From positions 1 through 37,664 of the forward strand of contig JAJYKQ010000005.1 of NCBI GenBank assembly GCA_021788495.1: a DNA stretch of 37,664 nucleotides, read 5' to 3'. The notes beneath the pieces were generated by a model. The model did no database searches. It was given only the letters and a program-made list of their open reading frames with translations, and was not told the DNA's origin. Source of the DNA: a bacterium (lineage in GTDB: Bacteria > SZUA-79 > Acidulodesulfobacterales > Acidulodesulfobacteraceae). Position 1 is the first letter of the stretch, and the number at the start of each line of letters is the position of its first letter. Below are positions 9,857 to 18,569 of this stretch, piece after piece. The position numbers and the translations under genes were made by a program.

Positions 9857-10935
9857 TTTAAAAAACCTCTCATAAATTCGGCGGTTTCTTCGGGAATAGC
9901 CGTATTAATGGACATTCCGGTTCCTATCTCGAAACCGGCTTTCATAGTCAGTCTTGGAATAATTCTTAAACTCCAGTGATAATAGTCTTCTTTTTCGTCT
10001 GCTATCGGCGGATTATTAAATACGAAATTATAATCCGGATTGTCGAGCGCATCATACATACCTTTAAGAATCTTTTTGACTATTATGCCGAGAGCCTTAA
10101 CCTTATCCATAGAAATATTTGAAAAACAGGGCTCGTGCGACAGCGGCATTATCCATGTTTCAAAAGGGCTCGCCGAAGCAAACGGATGAAAAACTATGAA
10201 ATCGTCGGTCTGCATTATTATCCTTCTGCCGTCCACTATTTCAGCCTGTATCATATCGCAAAAAATACATCTTCCAACTTCGTCATAATAAAATCTGGCC
10301 TGCGAAATATTATTTCTAAGGCTCAGCGGTATTACGGGCGCGGCTATAATCTGCGAATGGGAATGTATGATGGAAGTTCCGGCGTTAGCGCCGCTGTTTT
10401 TAAAAATTATGATATATTTAAATTTAGAATTGTTGCGCAGGCTCAAATACCTCTGCCTGTACATCAAAAAAAGCTCCTGCACCTGCTTGTCCGAAAAAAA
10501 AGGTATCGTTTCGTTATGTTTAGGCGTATCTATTACTACTTCGTGCGTACCTATTCCGGGTTTAGTCCTGAAAACTTCCGTTGCCCTGGGAAAAAAATAT
10601 CCCGTAAAATCGGTATTTACGGATTTTATCCCTTCATAAGCGTTTAAATTTTCTTCAGAATTAAGAGAAAGAGCGGCAAATTTATTAGGAATTACTCTTA
10701 TCCACCAGCCTTTAGAATTTGTCGGAGTGCCATAAGTCCTGAAAGCATCTACTTCATGGGGCGAGAAGTGTTCGTTTCCCGAACAAAAAGGGCAATCCGC
10801 CGAATATTCGCCGAGCTTTTCGAGCGTATCTTTTTTATGTGCGGAGTCCCCGCCGAATTCGTTAGGCCTTCTTCTTCTTTCGGTAGCTATTATGACCCAT
10901 TCTCTTGTGGTAGGATCCTGCCTTAATTCCGACAT
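9850..10935 (-). CDS. galT: Galactose-1-phosphate uridylyltransferase (GalT)
   Basis: 361 residues, of the usual size. Zinc cysteines C48 and C51 are in 'DCPFCSGNE'. The HIT-like active site is 'IIHSHSQIIA' with H191 and H193, where the family norm is HPHxQ and the second His is the nucleophile. A second Cys pair occurs in 'RCIFCDMIQ'. The C-terminal half has 'FHPFASASPFETWIMPLSHEP'-type blocks. It exchanges UMP between UDP-glucose and galactose-1-phosphate. GalK and GalE are absent here, so a broader hexose- or nucleotide-sugar role is possible. Its last codons overlap the HAD gene. Confidence 0.88.
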   Translation of the reverse strand: MSELRQDPTTREWVIIATERRRRPNEFGGDSAHKKDTLEKLGEYSADCPFCSGNEHFSPHEVDAFRTYGTPTNSKGWWIRVIPNKFAALSLNSEENLNAYEGIKSVNTDFTGYFFPRATEVFRTKPGIGTHEVVIDTPKHNETIPFFSDKQVQELFLMYRQRYLSLRNNSKFKYIIIFKNSGANAGTSIIHSHSQIIAAPVIPLSLRNNISQARFYYDEVGRCIFCDMIQAEIVDGRRIIMQTDDFIVFHPFASASPFETWIMPLSHEPCFSNISMDKVKALGIIVKKILKGMYDALDNPDYNFVFNNPPIADEKEDYYHWSLRIIPRLTMKAGFEIGTGMSINTAIPEETAEFMRGFLKF

Positions 10936-10981
10936 ATTTAATATTTATATATAATCTATATTTTATAATTTTTTATATTTC

Positions 10982-12670
10982 TTATTGCTTTATATATTCA
11001 TTATATAAAAAATCATGAATTTTACAAGAATTATTTACGTCAGAGAAGTTAAACCGCAGAGATTTATTCCAGACCGCAAAAGGCTTGTTCTGTTCGCCGC
11101 CTATTCCGCCGTGGGCTCCCATCTGATTTTCAAAATTTATTATATTTTTGCCGTCGTATGCGCCGAACAAAATTAAATCTCCCGAATTTTTAAACTCGAT
11201 AAATCTTTCTAAAGAGGAGAAAGCCGTTTCCGACTCTGCTTTTGTTTTGCAAGAATCGATTATCCTGCCTATAGTAAAATTTTTGCCTGCTAAATTATTT
11301 ATGAAATATTTTAAAACGTAAAATTTTTGGTCTTCTTTGTCGTATATGGACGCTTCGCCTTTTTCGTTAATTCCGGCTATAAAGCCTATGCCTTTTAAGT
11401 TAGCAAGCATGTTTATTAATTTACTGTATTTATTTTCAATCTCTTCAAGAGTCATTCTTTGATATTTCCCCGAAAAATAGATATTAGCCATAGGTCCGGA
11501 ATCCATTATGTATATCGTTTTTTCGTTCTGCCATTGAAACGTAAGTATACTTTCCGGTTCTTTAACCGATTTCATTCCTCCTATAAATCCGTTATAAATT
11601 TTTTTGCATGTACCTTTCTTAAAAAAATCGCCCATATATAAAAACAATCTTTTAAAAACCGCATTGTAACCGGTATCGAATTCATACACTTTTAATTCAG
11701 GATCGCTAACATATTCGCTAATTGCGTCTTTGAGCATTTTACCGCCGTTCGCTTTTTGAAAAGGTACGGATGGCGTGTGTCCATGATCTGATATTATAAA
11801 AATGTCGTATTTTCGTTCCGATTTTAAAACGGCTTTATTTATGTGATAAATTTTTCTGTCTATAGCCTTTAATGTTCTTAATGCGCTGTATGAATATGGC
11901 CCCCTGTGATGCGAAAGTTCGTCGTATCCTATATAATCCGAATATATAGAAGGTACTCCGCGGGAAATATCCATTATGGCGCCGAAAGTTTCTATCTCTT
12001 TAAATATAACGTTAGTCATCGCCCTTGCAAAAGGAAAAAAACCTTCGGGACGAACTTCCCGCTTCTTCGCTATATCCTGTATTTTTTCGAATATTTCCAA
12101 TATAGCCTCAAAAAACACGTAAAAGAATGTTTTCAAAAAAGTAAAAATATGAAAAACGAAAACTATAAAGATATCGAAATTCCTAACTTTTTTTTTAAAT
12201 AAATATCTTATTGAAAACGTTGAAAGAGTGAAGGTTGAGCGCGACGCTCCGCCGGAAAACAGATTGACGTAACTTGAGCCGCCTTTCAAAAGACCGGGAC
12301 TTCTTCCCGCCAAGCGCTCCTCTATCCGTCCGGCGCTTTCGGGTTTCTTAAATATTATTTCTTCTCCCGTTTCTCTTTCTATCCATCTGAAACCGGGTAT
12401 ATCGTCGTTATTTCCGTATAAAAGACCTGCCTGAAAAAACGGCGTGTCGCTGGGTACGCCCGTAAAATAATCGGCAAGCAAATAATCTCCGGAATTTATC
12501 ATTTTCTTAAGGTGAGGCATCAAATTTAACGAGAGGGCTTTTTTTAAAGCGGTATAAGAAAGCCCGTCTATTTGAAATATAACAAAGCCTTTTTTTTCGA
12601 TAGACTTAGCTATTTTTATTTTTCTTATAGATTTTTTAAAAATATTTAACAGGCTTAATTTCATATTCAA
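10982..12670 (-). CDS. Alkaline phosphatase-superfamily (NPP-type) protein with internal membrane segment
   Basis: 562 residues. Metal-site motifs of the type I phosphodiesterase/nucleotide pyrophosphatase family are visible: D35 in 'FQIDGLSY', a candidate Ser/Thr nucleophile in 'GVPSDTPFFQ' (74-76), 'YDELSHHRGP' (D250, H254), 'SDHGHTP' (D295, H296) and 'GAHGG' near the C-terminus. There is no signal peptide. A hydrophobic stretch at about 165-195, inserted between the nucleophile and metal blocks, could form one or two membrane helices. Its ATG overlaps the ABC-2 permease stop (ATGA, 4 nt), so the two are cotranscribed and possibly act together on a lipid or glycan-phosphate. That link is inference. 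Confidence 0.75.
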   Translation of the reverse strand: MNMKLSLLNIFKKSIRKIKIAKSIEKKGFVIFQIDGLSYTALKKALSLNLMPHLKKMINSGDYLLADYFTGVPSDTPFFQAGLLYGNNDDIPGFRWIERETGEEIIFKKPESAGRIEERLAGRSPGLLKGGSSYVNLFSGGASRSTFTLSTFSIRYLFKKKVRNFDIFIVFVFHIFTFLKTFFYVFFEAILEIFEKIQDIAKKREVRPEGFFPFARAMTNVIFKEIETFGAIMDISRGVPSIYSDYIGYDELSHHRGPYSYSALRTLKAIDRKIYHINKAVLKSERKYDIFIISDHGHTPSVPFQKANGGKMLKDAISEYVSDPELKVYEFDTGYNAVFKRLFLYMGDFFKKGTCKKIYNGFIGGMKSVKEPESILTFQWQNEKTIYIMDSGPMANIYFSGKYQRMTLEEIENKYSKLINMLANLKGIGFIAGINEKGEASIYDKEDQKFYVLKYFINNLAGKNFTIGRIIDSCKTKAESETAFSSLERFIEFKNSGDLILFGAYDGKNIINFENQMGAHGGIGGEQNKPFAVWNKSLRFNFSDVNNSCKIHDFLYNEYIKQ

Positions 12671-13440
12671 TTATCTTCTCTTTCAAAAAGAAAGTTTGAA
12701 AGAAAAACCATTAAAATTAAAAAACCGGCAATAAAAATAAAATTCCATATAAGCGGCGTTTCGGGCATAAACAGCGTCTTTTTTTTATCGTAAAAAAACA
12801 GGTACTTCAGTATATCTACGGAATAAGTAACCGGATTTATATAAGCAAGTATTTTTAAAAATAACGGAAATTTTTTAATAGGATAAAGCGCTCCGCTTAC
12901 AAAAAACATAGGTTGCACCAATAAATTAATTATGGAATTAAACCCCTCGAAAGACGTCATCTTAGATGCTATTACTATGCCGAAAGCCGTAATGGAGCAT
13001 GATATTAAAAATAAAGAAGCTGCAATCAGCAAAAATGAAATAACGGTAATATGGATTCCCAAAAAAGGGGCGAAAGCCAGCATTATAAGAGCCTGAACCG
13101 TACTTATAATTCCGCCCGACGTAATTTTTGCCAGAACAAACGTTTTTCTTGAAACCGGCGAAACCAATATTTCTTTTAAAACGCCGAACTCCCTGTCCCA
13201 GATAATCGATATGGATGAAAATATAGACCTGAAAAGTACCGTCATAATAAGTATGCCGGGAAAAATATACTGCATATAAGAGCCGTTTTTCATTTTTACG
13301 AGAGTGGAAATTCCGTAACCGACGAATAAAAGCCATATAACCGGCCTTGAAAGATCGGTAACGAGCCTCGATTTCTGTCTCGTAAATTTTAAAATTTCCC
13401 TTTTATTTATAGCTATAAAAGCTCTAAGTTCGCTTTTCAT
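12667..13440 (-). CDS. ABC-2 type transporter permease
   Basis: 257 residues with about six membrane segments. 'PVIWLLFVGYGI' lies in TM1. The amphipathic block 'WDREFGVLKEILVSPVSRKTFVLAK' (shape typical of the family) follows TM2, and the C-terminal motif 'INPVTYSVDILKYLFF' is typical of ABC-2/DrrB/NodJ-like exporters. These permeases export lipids, polysaccharides or drugs with a separate ATPase. No ATPase gene is next to it, so the energising subunit must be elsewhere. It is 20 nt downstream of a methyltransferase and overlaps the phosphatase-superfamily gene. Confidence 0.88.
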   Translation of the reverse strand: MKSELRAFIAINKREILKFTRQKSRLVTDLSRPVIWLLFVGYGISTLVKMKNGSYMQYIFPGILIMTVLFRSIFSSISIIWDREFGVLKEILVSPVSRKTFVLAKITSGGIISTVQALIMLAFAPFLGIHITVISFLLIAASLFLISCSITAFGIVIASKMTSFEGFNSIINLLVQPMFFVSGALYPIKKFPLFLKILAYINPVTYSVDILKYLFFYDKKKTLFMPETPLIWNFIFIAGFLILMVFLSNFLFEREDN

Positions 13441-13460
13441 AAACAGTAAAAGTTATCCTT

Positions 13461-14306
13461 TTATTTTTTTACGCAAGTAATTAAGAAATCGGTTTTAGAA
13501 ACTAATATATCTTCTTTTTCGGAATTTAAAAATTTATAATAATCGTTTAATCCAATGTGATATTCCGGCGGCGTAATCATTTTTTTTTCAAAAAGATTTT
13601 TTTTTACCGTTTCAAATTCGTTCTGTAATAACAAAAATGCGTTTTTAATCTGCCCGGCACTGCCGTAATCGTTTTTTCTTTTAAAAAAAATCTGGGTAAA
13701 CGGTTTTATTTTAATATCGCAAAAACCGCCTGACGATAAAAATGAAGGTAATTTTTTAGAAATATTTCTGTCGCCTCCGTTTAGAGCCTGATAACGCGAA
13801 TAGGCATTGAACAATTTTTTTGAATTATCGGTCGGCTCAGGATAATAGAGCGTCATATCGTCTTCTATGTCTATTAAAATCAGCAATCCGCCGTATTTTA
13901 AAGTTCTTTTGATTTCCGAAAGAAAAGGGGGCGAAATGTTTATATGTTGAAAAACATATCTTGCAAAAATTGCGTCGAATATTTCGGCTTTGAAAGGCAT
14001 GCTTCGGACGTCGGCGTTAATATAAGACGTGTTTGCGGAACCGTTGATAGCCGCCGCAGTTTTTAAAGAGCCTGCGTCTAAATCGAATGCTATAATTTTT
14101 AAAGGATTTTTTTCTTTAAGAACGCATGGAAGTATTCCAAGACCAGTACCTGCATCGCATATTATTTTTCCGGTAAAGGAATATTCCAGTTCGTTAACCT
14201 GACGCAATAAAAACGGCGCCGTTAAATAGGATTGGAAAGCTATATAACGCGCATCCGCGGAATTAGTTTCCGCTAAAGCCGCGTCTAAAAATTGTCTGCA
14301 ATACAA
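13461..14306 (-). CDS. SAM-dependent class I methyltransferase
   Basis: 281 residues from TTG 14306, supported by AGGA 6 nt upstream that overlaps the purA stop. Motif I 'ICDAGTGLGILP' (49-60) binds SAM. 'AFDLDAG' is motif II, 'INADVRSMPF' and 'FDAIFARYVFQHI' are motifs III/IV, and 'YGGLLILIDIED' closes the core (Methyltransferase_11-like). The C-terminal 110 residues are an unassigned extension. Substrate unknown. Its place ahead of an ABC-2 permease and a phosphodiesterase-like protein might suggest lipid, quinone or glycan methylation, but nothing in the sequence decides this. Confidence 0.8.
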   Translation of the reverse strand: MYCRQFLDAALAETNSADARYIAFQSYLTAPFLLRQVNELEYSFTGKIICDAGTGLGILPCVLKEKNPLKIIAFDLDAGSLKTAAAINGSANTSYINADVRSMPFKAEIFDAIFARYVFQHINISPPFLSEIKRTLKYGGLLILIDIEDDMTLYYPEPTDNSKKLFNAYSRYQALNGGDRNISKKLPSFLSSGGFCDIKIKPFTQIFFKRKNDYGSAGQIKNAFLLLQNEFETVKKNLFEKKMITPPEYHIGLNDYYKFLNSEKEDILVSKTDFLITCVKK

Positions 14307-14314
14307 AACCCGTC

Positions 14315-15607
14315 CTAAAATATATTTTTTAAATTTATAATCTGCATTCTTTCTTTCCCGATAGAAAGCATATTAATTTTCAATCCGGTAAGCTCTTCTA
14401 TTCTTAAAATATATTTCTGCGCATTAACCGGAAGGTCTTTAAAATCTTTGATTTGCGATATATCGCCGCTCCATCCTTCCGTTTCTTCATAAAGCGGAAC
14501 CGTTTTTTCATAATCGGATGAAGAAAAAGGCAGATGATTAATTACTGAACCTTTAAGCATATAACCGGTACAAATTTTAATCTTCGGCAGATCCGATAAA
14601 ACGTCGAGCTTCGTAACTATCATTCCGGTAATTCCGTTTAAACGGCCTGCTTCTTTAATTAAATTTACGTCGAACCAGCCGCATCTTCTCGGCCTTCCCG
14701 TAACGGAACCGAACTCTTCTCCTTTATCCCTGATGTTCTTGCCGTCGCCGCCTTTTAATTCCGTCGGAAAATAACCCTCCCCTACACGTGTAGTATATGC
14801 TTTAGTAATACCGATAACTTCATCGATTTTCGTCGGACCTAAACCTACGCCCGCAAGCGAAGAACCTCCTACCGTATTAGATGACGTAACGTAAGGATAA
14901 GTGCCGTGGTCGACGTCTAAAAAAGTACCTTGCGCGCCTTCCAGCATAACGTTAAGTCCCTGTTCCAATTTTTCGTTTATATATATAGACGTATCTATAA
15001 GGAATTCCTTTATTTTTTCTCCGTAATTTAAATATTCTTCAATTAAATCGTCTGGATTAAATACGTCTTCTCCAAGTACGTTTTTAAAAAGATAATTTTT
15101 TTCTTTCAGGCTCAAAACTATTTTACCGTACAGCACGTCTCTGTTTAGCAGATCGACGGCACGTATTCCGAGTCTTGCAACCTTATCTTCATATGCCGGA
15201 CCTATACCTCTTCCGGTAGTGCCTATCATTCCGGCGCCTCTTAATCTTTCCCTTGCCGTATCAAGTCTTTTATGATAAGGCATAATTATATGCGATTTAT
15301 AAGATATAAAAAATCTGTTCTTAATATTTATTCCGACGGCTTTTAAATCCTCAAGCTCCTGAAAAAGAACGGACGGGTCTATTACTACGCCGTTTCCAAG
15401 AATACAGATTTTATCTTCGTTTAATATGCCCGAAGGCACTAATCTGAATACCAAACTTAATTCGCCGCACACGACGGTATGCCCGGCATTATTTCCGCCC
15501 TGATAACGCGCTACTATATCTGCGTTTTTAGCAAGCAAATCTACTATTTTACCCTTTCCTTCGTCTCCCCACTGAAGACCGACGACTATAATATTTTTTT
15601 TTCTCAT
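14315..15607 (-). CDS. purA: Adenylosuccinate synthetase (PurA)
   Basis: 430 residues, full length. 'GLQWGDEGKGKIVDLL' is the GTP-binding/catalytic start, with the Asp in 'WGDEGKGK'. 'GNNAGHT' carries the catalytic His. 'GTTGRGIGPAYEDK', 'EGAQGTFLDVDHGTYPYVTSS' blocks and 'GRPRRCGWFD' are all present. It makes adenylosuccinate from IMP, aspartate and GTP on the way to AMP. It follows hisZ by 18 nt, a common pairing in bacteria. Confidence 0.97.
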   Translation of the reverse strand: MRKKNIIVVGLQWGDEGKGKIVDLLAKNADIVARYQGGNNAGHTVVCGELSLVFRLVPSGILNEDKICILGNGVVIDPSVLFQELEDLKAVGINIKNRFFISYKSHIIMPYHKRLDTARERLRGAGMIGTTGRGIGPAYEDKVARLGIRAVDLLNRDVLYGKIVLSLKEKNYLFKNVLGEDVFNPDDLIEEYLNYGEKIKEFLIDTSIYINEKLEQGLNVMLEGAQGTFLDVDHGTYPYVTSSNTVGGSSLAGVGLGPTKIDEVIGITKAYTTRVGEGYFPTELKGGDGKNIRDKGEEFGSVTGRPRRCGWFDVNLIKEAGRLNGITGMIVTKLDVLSDLPKIKICTGYMLKGSVINHLPFSSSDYEKTVPLYEETEGWSGDISQIKDFKDLPVNAQKYILRIEELTGLKINMLSIGKERMQIINLKNIF

Positions 15608-15625
15608 ATTTTTTTGATTATAATT

Positions 15626-16888
15626 TTATATATTTTCGGTAAATTTTTTAAGTTCCGATATATTTTTAAATTTTATTTCTTTGCCGGTATTTATATCGCC
15701 GAACAAAATATGGTCTTCCGTTATGTTTATAATTTTTTTTATTCTATTTTCCTTCATATATTTTACGGTCTCTAAATATCCGTAGTTCATAAAATTTGTT
15801 TCTACGGCATATCCTTTTTTGCGCAAAAATAAAATAATTTCGACCTCAGGTTTTTTGTCGGCCGTTTTATTAAAAACAAGAAAATCTCTTTTTTTAAATC
15901 CGCTTTGCGAAAAATCGCCATATCTGCATAAAGTATCGAGATTTACTGCAAAACCCGCTCCGGCACAATTCTCGCCGAACCTGCCGATTAAATTGTTATA
16001 TCTTCCGCCTCCGAAAATTTCGTAACCTACATGGGGCGCAAAACATTCAAATATTGTTCCGGTATAATAGTTTAACCCTCTTATCTCGCCAAGGTCTATA
16101 GTTATATATTCTTCTAACTTATAATATTTTATATACGAAAGTATCCGCTCAAGGGTTTCCAACGCTTCTTGCGACTTTTCGTCGGAAGCCATTTTCCATG
16201 CTTTTTTTATAACGGATTTTTCGCCGAAAATAAACGGAAGCTCGCTTATAACTTCTTTCTTTTTTTGCGGTATAGAAACTCCGTCAAGAAAAACGTTTAA
16301 GCCCGAAGAATCTTTTCTTAAAATAAATTCTTCTATTTTTTCTCTTACGGCGCGGTCTATGTCGGATACGATTCCTTTAAAAAATTCTACGTTTCCTATG
16401 TCTACGCTGAAATCTTCAACTCCGAGCCGCTTTAAAGATTCAATGCCCATTATTATGAGCTCTGCATCGCTTTCGGGACTTTCCGGTCCGACCGATTCTA
16501 CCCCTGCTTGCCATATTTCTCTGGGTCTGCCTAGAACCGGGTCTAAATTCCTTAAAACCGGACCGCAGTAAGAAAACTTATAAGGCAGGGCGACCGAATT
16601 TTTTAATGCCGAGCTTAACCTTGCTATCTGAGGAGTAAAATCGCTTCTCAATGACAGCATCTCGCCGGTGCTTATATCGGCAACTTTAAAAAGTTCGCGT
16701 GCTTTAGAACTCAATAAAAACACGTCTAAAAAATCTATGCTTGGAGTTATAACCTTTCCGTAACCCCATCTAGAGAATTCGTCAAGAAGCGTATCTGCAA
16801 CCCTGTCGATATTATCCGTTTCAGCAATTAAAAAATCTCTGGTTCCGGGAGGCGGCTGAGAAGAAAACGTCAAGTTTTTCTTGTTCAC
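15626..16888 (-). CDS. hisZ: ATP phosphoribosyltransferase regulatory subunit (HisZ)
   Basis: 420 residues of the class II aminoacyl-tRNA synthetase-like fold. 'PPGTRDFL', 'LRSDFTPQIAR', 'RPREIWQAGVESVG', 'LGEIRGLNYYTGTIFE' and 'FGGGRYNNLIGRFG' mark a HisS paralogue. The 'WQAGVE' and 'SDFTPQIAR' wording is that of HisZ rather than true HisRS. HisZ activates short-form HisG in the first step of histidine synthesis, which predicts a short HisG elsewhere in the genome. The GTG start shares its G with the TAG stop of serA (one-base overlap), so translation is probably coupled. The last ~100 residues are divergent. Confidence 0.85.
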   Translation of the reverse strand: MNKKNLTFSSQPPPGTRDFLIAETDNIDRVADTLLDEFSRWGYGKVITPSIDFLDVFLLSSKARELFKVADISTGEMLSLRSDFTPQIARLSSALKNSVALPYKFSYCGPVLRNLDPVLGRPREIWQAGVESVGPESPESDAELIIMGIESLKRLGVEDFSVDIGNVEFFKGIVSDIDRAVREKIEEFILRKDSSGLNVFLDGVSIPQKKKEVISELPFIFGEKSVIKKAWKMASDEKSQEALETLERILSYIKYYKLEEYITIDLGEIRGLNYYTGTIFECFAPHVGYEIFGGGRYNNLIGRFGENCAGAGFAVNLDTLCRYGDFSQSGFKKRDFLVFNKTADKKPEVEIILFLRKKGYAVETNFMNYGYLETVKYMKENRIKKIINITEDHILFGDINTGKEIKFKNISELKKFTENI

Positions 16889-18465
16889 TATAACTCTAAA
16901 TATTTAGCTTCCGTTATATTAGGTTCTGATTTTAGCTCGTTAATTACTTCGCCTTTAACTTCTGAATCAAGCTGTAAAATAGAGATGGCTTTATCTAAAT
17001 GTCTTCCGAGATGCATCCTTGCAATGTTAATTTTATTTTTACCGAGTACTTTTCCTATAGATGCAATAACGCCTGGCTTATCCAGATTAAAAATAACCAG
17101 AATATGTCCTTCCGGAATAGCTTCGATTGAATAATCGTCCACTTTTACTATCCATGGATTCTTCTTGCCGAATATCGCTCCGGATATAGTGAAAGTTTTA
17201 ACGTCTGTTTTCGCGGAAATAGATATGGTGCTGGTATAATCTAATGCCTGATCGGATTTTGATTCTACTACCGATATACCCCTTGTTTTTGCAACCTCCA
17301 CGGCATTGACGTAGTTAATGTCTTCTCTGAGTATAGGATAAAGAATGCCTTTTACTACGTTAGGCGTTATAGCGCTTATATTGTGCTTAGATACCGCACC
17401 GTTATAATCTATTTTAATTTCGGTAATTCCGCCCGTTATAATATTGCCGAGCAGTTTGCCTATTTTTTCGCCGAGATTGAGGTAAGGACCTATAATATCG
17501 ACCTCTTCTTTTGTTACGGACGGAACGTTAACCGCATTTTTTATAGTTCCGTTAATAAGATAGTCGGCAATTTGGTTGCATATTGCCACTGCAACGTTTG
17601 TCTGCGCTTCTTCGGTAGATGCTCCAAGATGCGGCGTTGCAATAACGTTGTCTAAGGTCAAAAGCGGATTATTTACCGGCGGTTCAACCTCGAATACGTC
17701 TAACGCGCAGGCTGAAACCTTGCCTGATTTTAGAGCTTCGTATAAATCAGCTTCGTTTATTATTCCGCCTCTTGCTATATTAAGCAGTTTGACTCCGTCT
17801 TTCATCTTGGCTATAGTTTCTTTGTTTATCATGCCTTTCGTTTCTTTGACTAAAGGCGTATGAACGCTTATATAGTCCGATTTTGCATATATTTCGTCTA
17901 AATCGACGAGATTTATTTCAAGTTCTTTTGCTTTTTCTTTAGATAAAAGAGGATCGTAACCGATAGGATTCATGCCGAAACATTTTGCGCGGTTATAAAG
18001 AACCTGCCCTATATTGCCCATTCCGATAATACCTAAAGTTTTTCCGTAAACTTCCGTACCTTGAAATTTGCTTTTTTCCCATTTGCCTTCCTTTATAGAA
18101 AGAAAAGATTGAGGTATATACCTAGACATAGCCATAAGCATGCCGAAAGTAAGCTCTGCCGTCGTTACCGTATTTCCGCCGGGCGTGTTCATAACGACTA
18201 TTCCTGCGGCTGTAGCTGCGGCTTTATCTACGTTATCCAATCCGCTTCCGGCCCTTCCTATAACTTTAAGATTTTTAGCGGCTTCTAAAACGTCTTTTGT
18301 GAGCTTGGTTGCGCTTCTTATTACTATGCCGTCGTACTCTCCGATTATTTGTTTAAGCTCTTCGGGCTTTAATCCGGTTTTAACGTCAACTTGAATTTTA
18401 CCTGTTTTCGCTAATATGTCGATACCTTCTTTGGAAAGTTTATCGCTTACGATAACTTTAAACAT
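16888..18465 (-). CDS. serA: D-3-phosphoglycerate dehydrogenase (SerA)
   Basis: 525 residues, the long form. An N-terminal substrate domain has 'IVIRSATKL' and 'GRAGSGLDNVD'. The NAD fold has 'GIIGMGNIGQ' (about 147-156), 'NIARGGIINE' and the catalytic 'HLGASTEEAQ' His. The ASB domain (about 320-445) precedes a C-terminal ACT domain ('VIFNLDKPGVIASIGKVLG'), the usual site of serine feedback. It oxidises 3-phosphoglycerate in serine synthesis. The aminotransferase gene upstream supplies the likely next step. A purine-rich ribosome binding site (AGGAGATAA) precedes the ATG. Confidence 0.96.
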   Translation of the reverse strand: MFKVIVSDKLSKEGIDILAKTGKIQVDVKTGLKPEELKQIIGEYDGIVIRSATKLTKDVLEAAKNLKVIGRAGSGLDNVDKAAATAAGIVVMNTPGGNTVTTAELTFGMLMAMSRYIPQSFLSIKEGKWEKSKFQGTEVYGKTLGIIGMGNIGQVLYNRAKCFGMNPIGYDPLLSKEKAKELEINLVDLDEIYAKSDYISVHTPLVKETKGMINKETIAKMKDGVKLLNIARGGIINEADLYEALKSGKVSACALDVFEVEPPVNNPLLTLDNVIATPHLGASTEEAQTNVAVAICNQIADYLINGTIKNAVNVPSVTKEEVDIIGPYLNLGEKIGKLLGNIITGGITEIKIDYNGAVSKHNISAITPNVVKGILYPILREDINYVNAVEVAKTRGISVVESKSDQALDYTSTISISAKTDVKTFTISGAIFGKKNPWIVKVDDYSIEAIPEGHILVIFNLDKPGVIASIGKVLGKNKINIARMHLGRHLDKAISILQLDSEVKGEVINELKSEPNITEAKYLEL

Positions 18466-18494
18466 ATTATTTATCTCCTATATATTTTGTTACG

Positions 18495-18515
18495 GGACGG
18501 AATTTAATTCCGTCC
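18495..18515. repeat. Palindrome P1 (GGACGGAATT-T-AATTCCGTCC)
   Basis: Perfect 10-bp arms around one base, in the 104-nt gap between the aminotransferase and serA. It shares its core with P2 and with P3 at 27.4 kb. No T-run follows on either strand, so it is not a standard terminator. It resembles REP-type palindromes. Confidence 0.7.
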
Positions 18516-18526
18516 TACTTTATTGC

Positions 18527-18557
18527 GACGGGGACAGAATTTAATTCCGTCCCCGTC
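18527..18557. repeat. Palindrome P2 (REP-like, 15-bp arms)
   Basis: Left arm GACGGGGACAGAATT, right arm AATTCCGTCCCCGTC, one central T, and a single mismatch between the arms. It lies 11 nt from P1 and carries the same AATT-T-AATTCCG core with a longer stem. Confidence 0.7.
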
Positions 18558-18569
18558 ATATTTAATTAT

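Noticed and set aside
18495..18557. Tandem hairpins as intrinsic terminators of the aminotransferase
   Set aside because: No T-run follows on the minus strand, and the same core recurs upstream of genes at 27.4 kb.
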